From JACVRX01 sp035697245 (GTDB taxonomy: Bacteria > Actinomycetota > Actinomycetes > Jiangellales > Jiangellaceae): a DNA stretch of 5,053 bases. The stretch spans positions 1 to 5,053 of the forward strand of contig DASSDH010000231.1 of assembly GCA_035697245.1 (NCBI GenBank), written 5' to 3'. Under the pieces are notes generated by a model. The model searched no databases. It was not told the DNA's origin and was given only the letters and a program-made list of their open reading frames with translations. The translations under genes were made by a program, and so were the position numbers. How positions within the stretch are numbered: position 1 is the stretch's first letter; every line of letters starts with the position of its first letter. Positions 1 through 5,053 of this stretch are shown piece by piece.

Positions 1-337
1 CTACGCCGTCGCGACCCAGCTCAAGATCGCCTCGTACTTCAACCTCGGACGCTCACTCGGCGACTGGCGCTCCTGGCTGGCCCGCAACGGCCCGATCGTG
101 ACTCGGCTCGACGTCGACGCGACCTGGGACGCGGCCACCGCTAACAACGGCACGCTGACCACGTATAAGCCGTCCACCAAGCGTGGCGGCCATGCCGTCG
201 CCCTCGTGGGCTACACGTCGACCGGTTTCATCGTCCGCAACAGCTGGGGCACCGGCTGGGGCGACGGCGGCTACGCCTACGCATCGAATGCCTACGCCGG
301 CAAGGCGTTCTCCGAGGCCTACGGCGTGTCGGCCTGA
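1..337 (+). CDS. Papain-family (C1A) cysteine peptidase, C-terminal part
   Basis: The reading frame starts at base 2 with no start codon and runs to TGA at 335-337, giving 111 residues; the N-terminal half, including the catalytic cysteine, lies left of the window. Two papain hallmarks are seen. The catalytic histidine is in GGHAVALVGY (His at 191-193, visible residue 64). The catalytic asparagine is in the motif VRNSWGTGWGDGGY (Asn at 239-241, visible residue 80), where NSWG is followed by a glycine-rich turn. In papain enzymes Cys-His form the ion pair and Asn orients the histidine, so the visible two-thirds of the triad looks intact. The protein ends soon after the barrel domain, with no C-terminal extension. 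Substrate and location cannot be told, because any signal peptide or propeptide is missing. An overlap of 19 bases with the convergent regulator gene leaves no room for an intergenic terminator. Confidence 0.93.
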   Translation, partial: YAVATQLKIASYFNLGRSLGDWRSWLARNGPIVTRLDVDATWDAATANNGTLTTYKPSTKRGGHAVALVGYTSTGFIVRNSWGTGWGDGGYAYASNAYAGKAFSEAYGVSA

Positions 338-1011
338 GGCACGAATGCGACGCAGCAGAGGCCCTGCTGGAAGTCGAGGACCGGCTGGACGTTCGTTGCG
401 CCAGAGCTGCGGACGATTCCCTCGGCGATTGCCAGGTTGGTCCCGCACACGAGTGGTCGGTGGATGTCGGCCAGAGCATCGAACGGGCAGTTGCGGAGGC
501 GGATCGCTCCAGTCTTGTCGGTCACAGGCTCGTAGCCGCTCGCCTTCAGCGCTGCAGCAAGTCGCGTGGCAGGCGCTCCTCGCCGCGATGTCGTGCCGAG
601 CTGCTCGCCCAGCTCGCGCGCTGCCTCCTGGAGCGGGACCGGTACGGGCTCTTCGCCAAGCCTCTCCAGCGCCGATGCGAACAACTGCGCAACACGCTCG
701 TACCGGCGGTCCGGCAGCGAGACGCTGAACGCCCGGTCGGCGCGCCAGTACACCCGCGCCGGACGACCGGCGCCCGGGCCGACTCGGCCGCTGAGGCGGC
801 GATACCCGGTCGCCAACAAGCCACCCACGGCGAGGCGGTCGAGATGGAAGGTGGCCAGCGCACGGGTGATCTCGAGCGCCTTGGCCGCCTCCTCGCGACC
901 CACCGGGCGGCCTTGTGCAACGACCCAGTCGTATAGCTCGCGTCTGACAGGCTCGACGAGCAGACCGAGTGCGGCCAGGTCCTGATCTGTGTGGTCGGCC
1001 ATGATCAACAA
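319..1011 (-). CDS. Winged-helix transcriptional regulator, SufR/COG2345-like, with Cys-containing C-terminal domain
   Basis: This encodes 230 residues from a TTG start. Residues about 14-95 look like an ArsR/MarR-type winged helix: a helical start (LVEPVRRELYDWVV), a recognition-helix region (EITRALATFHLDRL), then a wing with SGRVGPGAGRPARVYW. The C-terminal half carries cysteines at 175 (RNCPF), 189 (LVCG) and 219-220 (LCCVAF), the arrangement seen in COG2345 regulators such as SufR, where cysteines bind an iron-sulfur cluster. Cofactor binding here is inference. The start is uncertain: TTG at 1011 or 1008, or ATG at 1002. A GAGGTG at 1017-1022 sits 5, 8 or 14 bases away respectively, which favours a TTG. 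The gene diverges from a truncated-globin gene and probably controls it, itself, or both. It may instead be a regulator of unrelated distant targets. Family assignment is good; ligand is unknown. Confidence 0.88.
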   Translation of the reverse strand: MLIMADHTDQDLAALGLLVEPVRRELYDWVVAQGRPVGREEAAKALEITRALATFHLDRLAVGGLLATGYRRLSGRVGPGAGRPARVYWRADRAFSVSLPDRRYERVAQLFASALERLGEEPVPVPLQEAARELGEQLGTTSRRGAPATRLAAALKASGYEPVTDKTGAIRLRNCPFDALADIHRPLVCGTNLAIAEGIVRSSGATNVQPVLDFQQGLCCVAFVPQADTP

Positions 1012-1016
1012 TCTAT

Positions 1017-1022
1017 CACCTC
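1017..1022 (-). promoter_or_regulatory. Ribosome binding site of the SufR-like regulator
   Basis: On the minus strand this reads GAGGTG. It lies 5 bases before a TTG codon (1009-1011), 8 before the next TTG (1006-1008) and 14 before an in-frame ATG (1000-1002). Usual Shine-Dalgarno spacing is about 5-9 bases, so one of the TTG codons is favoured as the true start. An in-frame TGA lies just upstream, at 1021-1023, so the frame cannot begin any earlier. Confidence 0.55.
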
Positions 1023-1100
1023 ACGATGCTAGCGATACAGTTGACAACCACTTGGTAACGGTGTACCACTAGTAAGTACTAACGTTAGAGAATTCTGATG
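1023..1100. promoter_or_regulatory. Divergent promoter/operator region between regulator and globin
   Basis: This stretch is clearly richer in A and T than the rest of the window and lies between two head-to-head genes. It contains three short symmetric sites: GTTGACAAC (1040-1048, odd-centred palindrome), TGGTA-N6-TACCA (1053-1068) and CTAACGTTAG (1079-1088, perfect 10-base palindrome). Any of these could be the operator for the divergently encoded winged-helix regulator, because such dimeric proteins bind inverted repeats. The first two overlap the best rightward promoter candidate, which is where a repressor would act. The symmetry is observed; the regulatory meaning is inferred. Confidence 0.5.
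1041..1069 (+). promoter_or_regulatory. Candidate sigma-70-type promoter for the globin
   Basis: A consensus -35 box, TTGACA, is at 1041-1046. With a 17-base spacer the -10 position is TACCAC (1064-1069), which matches the consensus at only three positions, so the pair is half convincing. If used, transcription would begin near 1076 and leave a 5' leader of about 150 bases before the globin ATG. Other weak A/T-rich -10 options lie at 1070-1082. Confidence 0.35.
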
Positions 1101-1102
1101 CA

Positions 1103-1174
1103 GCCGGACCAATGCGGTCGCATGACGAAACGGCGTCCGGTCTCAGTGCGGCGGAGCCGGCGCATCCGTGCCGC
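1103..1174 (+). other. Leader of the globin mRNA with possible hairpins
   Basis: The stretch between the likely promoter and the globin ribosome binding site holds several inverted repeats: CCGGAC (1104-1109) with GTCCGG (1135-1140), enclosing ATGCG-GT-CGCAT (1112-1123), and GCGGC (1148-1152) with GCCGC (1170-1174). They could fold as nested and sequential stems. They match no riboswitch class that I recognise, and short GC-rich stems arise readily by chance at this base composition. An in-frame ATG at 1112 would add 38 residues to the globin, but no Shine-Dalgarno precedes it, and the added residues have no globin character. Confidence 0.25.
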
Positions 1175-1210
1175 GTGATGTTGATGGCAGTTGAAGTGGA
1201 CAAAAGCTAC

Positions 1211-1219
1211 GGAGGAGGT
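1211..1219 (+). promoter_or_regulatory. Strong ribosome binding site of the globin
   Basis: GGAGGAGGT lies 6 bases before ATG 1226. This near-perfect Shine-Dalgarno decides the start: the globin begins with MTEESLYDRLGG rather than at the in-frame ATG at 1112 or those at 1178 and 1184. Confidence 0.85.
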
Positions 1220-1225
1220 CCGAGA

Positions 1226-1669
1226 ATGACGGAGGAAAGTCTGTATGACCGGCTTGGTGGCGTATTCGCCATCGCGGCAGTAGTAAACCACTTCAGTGAC
1301 GCGGTCGTTCAGAATCCCATCGTTGGTCAGCGATCGGAGAACCCGGCACTTCGGGAATGGCACACAAACAATCTGGGCAGACTGCCGGGTCTGAAATTCA
1401 TGCGCACCCTGTGGGTCTGCAATGTGGCGGGCGGACCCTTCCAATTCTCCGCGACGAGGCCAGGAAGCACTGTCCTCGGCCTCGAGGAGGCCCACCGCGA
1501 CCTCCGGATCTCTCCTGCGGAGTTCGATGAAGTCGCGGCCGAGCTTGCCCGCACCTTGGACTCGTTCAGCGTGCCGGAGCGCGAGAAAGAGGAGGTTCTC
1601 GGTGCCTTTGCGGCACACAAGGACGAGGTGACCGAGGGGTACCTGGCGTCTGGAGCGGGCCGGCGGTAG
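1226..1669 (+). CDS. Truncated haemoglobin, group I-like, with atypical distal region
   Basis: This encodes 147 residues, slightly longer than the usual 115-135 of group I truncated globins. Truncated globins are small haem proteins that bind oxygen or nitric oxide and often serve nitric-oxide detoxification. Family marks seen are the N-terminal LYDRLGGVFAIAAVV (helix A/B), the AGGP turn (68-71) after helix E, and the LGLEEAHRDLRIS segment with His90 as the likely proximal haem ligand, followed by EFDEVAAEL. Several points are unusual. By my by-eye alignment the B10 tyrosine is replaced by Ser24 (NHFSDAVV). The usual PFF at CD1 is absent. A segment around residues 42-62 (LREWHTNNLGRLPGLKFMRT) replaces the normal short CD/E stretch. 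The gene stands alone, diverges from a SufR-like regulator, and converges on a glucosidase gene 45 bases away. Its first 60 or so codons use many A/T-ending codons (AGT, GTA, AAT, CTT), unlike its neighbours, hinting at transfer. Globin identity is confident; precise biochemistry is not. Confidence 0.88.
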   Translation: MTEESLYDRLGGVFAIAAVVNHFSDAVVQNPIVGQRSENPALREWHTNNLGRLPGLKFMRTLWVCNVAGGPFQFSATRPGSTVLGLEEAHRDLRISPAEFDEVAAELARTLDSFSVPEREKEEVLGAFAAHKDEVTEGYLASGAGRR

Positions 1670-2647
1670 AGGCCCGATGCGGGAGGTACTCGTCGGCACC
1701 AGGCTCACCGTGGATCACGCTTGCCGGCGGTAGATGCGGGCTTCCCACGACTGCAGGGTCAGTGGCGCAACGGCGCCGGCATCCGGGCCGGCCGGATAGT
1801 TCCCCAGCAACAGCTCGGTGTCTGCCCACGCTGTCGCGTCGGAGACTTCGGCGACGACGGACGCGCCGGAGAAGTTCCCGAGGACGAGCAGCTCGACGTC
1901 GGCAAGCCGGCGTGTGAACGCGTACACCTGATCGTCGTCGGGCAGCAGCATGGTGAAATCGCCGAGCGCGACCACTGGCTCGGTGTGCCGGAGCTCGATG
2001 AGCCGCCGGTAGTACTGCAGCACCGAGTCTGGGTCGGCGCGCTCGCCCGCGACGTTGATCTCGCCGTAGTTCGGGTTCACCGGGATCCACGGCTCAGCGC
2101 TGGTGAAGCCCGCGTGCGGCGAATCGTCCCACTGCATGGGCGTTCGGGCGTTGTCGCGGCCCATGGCTCGCAGGCTGTCCAGCACGCGCTCCGGATCGGC
2201 GCCCGCCGCAACCGCGCTCCGGTAGTGATTGAGCGACTCGATGTCCCGGAAGTCCTCGATGCGGGCGAATGCAGCATTGGTCATGCCCAGTTCCTCGCCC
2301 TGGTAGATGTAGGGCGTTCCCCGGTGCAGGTGCAAGACGGTCGCCAGCATCTTCGCGGCCCGGACACGGTGCTCGCCGTCGTCACCGAAACGGGAGACCA
2401 CGCGCGGCTGATCGTGGTTGTTCCAGTAGAGGCTGTTCCAGCCGACGTCGGGCAGGCCTGCCTGCCACCGGCCGAACGACGCCTTGAGGTCGCCGAGTCG
2501 AAGCGCGTGCACGTCCCACTTGCCATCGCCCTGATCGAGCCCGACATGTTCGAACTGGAAGACCATGTCGACCTCGGCCCGCGCGGGATCGGTATAGAGG
2601 CGAGCCTCGTCGACCGTGACGCCGGGCATCTCGCCGACGGTCAGGAA

Positions 2648-2654
2648 CCCCCCC
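2648..2654 (-). other. Frameshift at a G7 homopolymer inside the glucosidase
   Basis: The minus strand reads CCA, seven G, then TTCCTGACC. In the incoming frame this gives RPGGVPDRR, which has no family character. Removing one G gives RPGGFLTVGEMPG, the family's region III with the acid/base Glu. A one-base expansion of the homopolymer therefore explains the break. Confidence 0.8.
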
Positions 2655-2849
2655 TGGCCGGTCAGCGAACACCTCGCGATGCATCTCCTGAATGAACTCG
2701 TGGATACGCGGACCGGACACGTAGTGCGGGCCGCCGTCGGCGAGCAGGCTGCCTGGCACGGGGTGCCCGTCAGGCAGCGCCGGATCCTTGGAGATGAAAT
2801 TCACGACGTCCATCCGGAAGCCGTCGACGTCGCGATCCAGCCACCAGCG

Positions 2850-2854
2850 CACAT
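2850..2854 (-). other. Frameshift (one missing base) inside the glucosidase
   Basis: The minus strand runs from AIYSM into CAGGWIATS and a stop at 2801. Shifting frame gives RWWLDRDVDGFRMDVVN, a textbook continuation of GH13. Restoring a second ATG (ATGATGCGC in place of ATGTGCGC) would rejoin them as AIYSMMRWWLDR, so a lost A on the minus strand is the simplest reading. Confidence 0.8.
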
Positions 2855-3466
2855 CGAGTAGATGGCTGCGCGGACCTCGGGGTTCTCCCAGTTCAGATCG
2901 GGCTGTTTGCGCGAGAACAGGTGCAGGTAGTACTCACCGCTCGACTGGTCGAAGTCCCAGGCCGGCCCGGAGAAGAACGAAGCCCAGTTGGTCGGCTCCG
3001 CGCCTGGCTCGCCACCAGTCATTCTCGGCCGGGGCGGGCGCCACCAGTACCAGTCCCGCTTCGGGTTCGCTCGACTCGATCGGGACTCGACGAACCACGG
3101 ATGCTCGTCGGATGTGTGATTGACGACGAGGTCCATGATCAGCCGCATCCCACGCGCATGCACGGCGGCCAAGAGTGCGTCGAAGTCCTCGAAGGATCCG
3201 AACGTCGGGTCGACGTCCTGGTAGTCGCTGATGTCGTAGCCGGCGTCGTCCTGCGGCGACGGGTAGATCGGGCTCAGCCACACCACGTCCACGCCGAGGT
3301 CGGCCAGGTAATCGAGCCGGTCCGCCATGCCGGCAAGGTCGCCGATCCCGTCCCCGTTGGAGTCGGCAAAACTGCGTGGATAGATCTGATAGACGACGGC
3401 GGATTTCCACCACGGCTCGTCATCGAATAGTTGACCAGACGAAGAATCAGGCGGCACGCCCGGCAT

Positions 3467-3729
3467 GCTTTCAGCCCGAGTGATCAGTGCCCACCCGAGC
3501 CGGCGGGTCACTGCCGATAGAGCACGTCCTCGGACACCGGCGGGGCCAGGAGGTTCTCGTGCTCACTGGCGCAAACAGGCACGCGAGCACCAAAGGCCCA
3601 AGATCCATTGATCAGCTGCGTACGATTGACTGAAGCAGCCGACGAGGCCTCACATAGAGCGCACGGGTACGGCTTCCGGGGGACGCCCATGGGCGCACGT
3701 TTCGGGTCAGAGCCGGGCCTGACCGCGTC
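3467..3729. promoter_or_regulatory. Divergent spacer between glucosidase and C25-like peptidase
   Basis: About 260 bases lie between the two head-to-head starts, or 218 if the glucosidase begins at GTG 3511. I see no convincing gene in it. Symmetric elements are GTGCTC (3559-3564) with GAGCAC (3585-3590), and inside them CGTGC (3558-3562) with GCACG (3579-3583), a possible operator for sugar control of the glucosidase. A rightward TTGACT at 3626-3631 with TCACAT at 3650-3655 is a weak promoter candidate for the peptidase. No LacI-type operator consensus (centre CG with flanking TTGC/GCAA) was found. Confidence 0.3.
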
Positions 3730-5053
3730 ATGAGCGCCGTGGATGGGCTTCTTTTTGCCAATGGCGTCGACGCGACGACCGGCGGACCGCTGCTCGCGCC
3801 GATGACGGTCGAGAGCCTCGCCCGGCTCGCCACGAGCGCACCCGCTGACCGGGCGGGCGCCGAACTGGCGGCGAGACACCGGCGGGCCACCGAGCGGGTC
3901 TACGCACCGAAACAGGGCGTCGACCCCACTGACCTGGCGCAGACCGGCTGGGGGGTCGTCTTCGCTGAGGACGCCGATCCCCGCATTGTGACGGCCCTGA
4001 CGCCCATGCTGGAGCGTCGTCATGCCCAGGCGGATGCCTTAGTCGAGGGCAGGTATCACGAGTTCGTCGGCGCGAATGGGTATCGCGCCGGCGAATCCAA
4101 GTCGGCGTTCCTCCGCCGCCACCACTCCGGACCGGGACCGGTCGACCCGGACGTCATCCCTTATTACCTACTGCTCGTCGGTGGCCCGGACGAGATCCCG
4201 TTCGAGATCCAATACCAGCTCGACGTGCAGCACGCGGTCGGACGAATCCACTTCGACGACGTTGCCGGCTATGCCTGCTACGCCGCGAACGTCGTCGCGG
4301 CCGAAACCAGACCTCCGAGCACCGAGTCCCCTCGGCTGTCCTTCTTCGCCGCTCGCAACGACGACGACCCTGCGACGGCTTTGAGCTGCGAGCACTTGGT
4401 CACGCCGCTCGCGACCGCACTGCGCGACGGGTGGTCGGTCCGGTCCTTCATTGGTCCGGACGCCTCTAAGGACGGGCTACAGGCCCTGTTGTCCGGAGCC
4501 GAGCGGCCCGACCTTCTCTTCACCGCGACCCACGGCATCGGCTTCCCCGCCGGCCATTCGGGCCAGCGCGCCACTCAGGGGGCGCTGGTTTGTCAGGACT
4601 GGCCGGGGCCGCGACACGGGAAGATCGGCCCGGCGCACTGGTTCGCTGTTCCGGACATTCCCGACGCCGAGCTGACGGGGATGATCGCCTTCCTGTTCGC
4701 CTGCTTCGGTGCCGGGACCCCGCGCTACGACGAGTTTGTTCGCAACTCCGACAATCGGAAGGCGTTGGCGCCCGACCCATTCCTCGCAGCGCTCCCGCAA
4801 GCCCTGCTCGGGCGCGAGGCGGGTGCTCTGGCCGTCGTCGGGCATGTTGATCGGGCGCTCGGATACTCGTTCGTCTGGCCCGGGGCGGGACGGCAGACCG
4901 AGGTGTACCGGAGCACGCTCGCCGAGCTCGGAGCCGGGCAGCCGATCGGTTCGGCGCTGGAATACGTCGGTGACCGATACGCCGAGCTCGCGACAGATCT
5001 GAATCAGGCCGTGAAGGACGCCGCCGAGGGCTGGCGCGCGGACGATGAGATGC
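3730..5053 (+). CDS. Clan CD cysteine peptidase, C25 (gingipain)/caspase-like, 3' end outside window
   Basis: ATG 3730 opens a frame of 441 visible codons with no stop before the right edge. The frame is closed upstream by TAG at 3655 and no earlier start codon exists, so ATG 3730 is the first possible start; its Shine-Dalgarno is poor. Residues 1-140 are a family-specific N-terminal part with GWGVVFAEDADPR. Residues 144-178 (PYYLLLVGGPDEIPF, then QYQLDVQHAVGRIHFD) resemble the C25/gingipain core. The predicted dyad is His268 in FTATHGIGFP (4531-4533) and Cys325 in FLFACFGAGTP (4702-4704): a hydrophobic strand ending in His-Gly and one ending in Ala-Cys, as in caspases, gingipains and CHAT peptidases. 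Residues 360-425 contain ALAVVGHVDRALGYSFVW and a helical stretch. No signal peptide or membrane segment is seen, so it is probably cytoplasmic, unlike secreted gingipains. Substrate and role are unknown; a role in bacterial conflict or programmed death is only a possibility. Confidence 0.82.
   Translation, partial: MSAVDGLLFANGVDATTGGPLLAPMTVESLARLATSAPADRAGAELAARHRRATERVYAPKQGVDPTDLAQTGWGVVFAEDADPRIVTALTPMLERRHAQADALVEGRYHEFVGANGYRAGESKSAFLRRHHSGPGPVDPDVIPYYLLLVGGPDEIPFEIQYQLDVQHAVGRIHFDDVAGYACYAANVVAAETRPPSTESPRLSFFAARNDDDPATALSCEHLVTPLATALRDGWSVRSFIGPDASKDGLQALLSGAERPDLLFTATHGIGFPAGHSGQRATQGALVCQDWPGPRHGKIGPAHWFAVPDIPDAELTGMIAFLFACFGAGTPRYDEFVRNSDNRKALAPDPFLAALPQALLGREAGALAVVGHVDRALGYSFVWPGAGRQTEVYRSTLAELGAGQPIGSALEYVGDRYAELATDLNQAVKDAAEGWRADDEM

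Larger units (their letters stand above)
1715..3466 (-). pseudogene. GH13 oligo-1,6-glucosidase / alpha-glucosidase, frame broken twice
   Basis: This is a cytoplasmic-type GH13 alpha-glucosidase, probably splitting isomalto- or malto-oligosaccharides, equivalent to about 583 residues (family about 550-600). From ATG 3466: DEPWWKSAVVYQIYPRSF, region I DLVVNH (from the GTG at 3511, residues 127-132), the subfamily motif QPDLN (203-207), region II GFRMDVVN with nucleophile Asp at 2808-2810, region III LTVGEMPG with acid Glu at 2630-2632, and region IV NNHDQPR with stabilising Asp at 2411-2413. The stop is at 1715-1717. Valine after the nucleophile, plus QPDLN, points to alpha-1,6 specificity by known family rules. 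The frame shifts near 2852 (one base missing) and in a G7 run at 2648-2654 (one base extra). The first and last parts share a frame; the middle 200 bases do not. As written, translation stops at 2801 before every catalytic residue. GTG 3511 is an alternative start; neither start has a good Shine-Dalgarno. It could be an intact gene with sequence errors. Confidence 0.9.

Noticed and set aside
183..728. Plus-strand frame of 181 codons across the peptidase end and the regulator
   Set aside because: Its product is rich in Arg, Ala, Pro and Ser with no domain, and it overlaps two well-supported genes in other frames.
1112..1225. N-terminal extension of the globin from ATG 1112
   Set aside because: The extension has no globin character and no ribosome binding site, and the strong GGAGGAGGT sits within it, 6 bases before the better start.
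1673..1683. CCCG-ATG-CGGG hairpin as a terminator after the globin
   Set aside because: The stem is only 4 bases and no T run follows on either strand.
2648..2654. Programmed ribosomal frameshift at the G7 run
   Set aside because: It would not repair the other break near 2852, and upstream translation already stops at 2801 before reaching the run.
1721..2695. Long plus-strand frame of 324 codons opposite the glucosidase
   Set aside because: It is exactly antisense to a stretch with clear GH13 motifs. Long antisense frames are expected in GC-rich coding DNA, and its product has no recognisable motif.
3508..4023. Minus-strand frame of 171 codons over the right-hand spacer and the start of the C25-like gene
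   Set aside because: It opposes a frame with strong family motifs and shows no motif of its own. It would also have to cross the likely promoter region.
4076..4384. Plus-strand frame rich in Ser, Thr and Arg inside the C25-like gene
   Set aside because: It is a frame-shifted shadow with low-complexity composition; the peptidase frame continues uninterrupted through it.
1..5053. Papain-like peptidase and C25-like peptidase as parts of one protease system
   Set aside because: They are separated by over 3 kb with a regulator, a globin and a sugar gene of mixed orientation between them; nothing in the sequence links them.

Overview
This is a GC-rich window with dense, GC-ending codons, of the kind typical of an actinobacterium (Actinomycetota). 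That assignment is inferred from base composition and from the look of the encoded proteins; no rRNA or other marker gene is present. Five protein genes can be supported, two of them cut by the window edges and one broken by two frame changes. No tRNA, rRNA, CRISPR array, insertion sequence or attachment site was seen.

Left block (1-1011): the C-terminal 111 residues of a papain-family (C1A) cysteine peptidase run off the left edge. Its end overlaps, tail to tail, the end of a leftward gene for a winged-helix regulator of the SufR/COG2345 type with a cysteine-bearing C-terminal domain.

Middle block (1012-1669): a comparatively AT-rich divergent spacer with several short palindromes separates the regulator from a rightward truncated-haemoglobin gene (group I-like, with an unusual distal side). 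The head-to-head layout suggests, but does not prove, that the regulator controls the globin. A redox, iron-sulfur or nitric-oxide cue would suit both proteins. The globin has a very strong ribosome binding site and visibly more A/T-ending codons than its neighbours.

Central-right block (1715-3466, minus strand): a GH13 oligo-1,6-glucosidase-like gene. All catalytic motifs are present but spread over two reading frames, because of two single-base indels that cancel each other: one missing base near 2852 and one extra G in a G7 run at 2648-2654. The roughly 200 bases between them encode the catalytic nucleophile in the shifted frame. This is either a very recent pseudogene or, quite possibly, sequence error.

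Right block (3730-5053): a rightward reading frame with no stop codon before the window edge, 441 codons visible. It encodes a clan CD (gingipain C25/caspase-like) cysteine peptidase with a His-Gly motif and an Ala-Cys-Phe-Gly-Ala-Gly motif. This is the most interesting gene here. Such proteins are poorly characterised, and its partners, if any, lie beyond the right edge. Apart from the possible regulator-globin pair, nothing ties these genes into one pathway.
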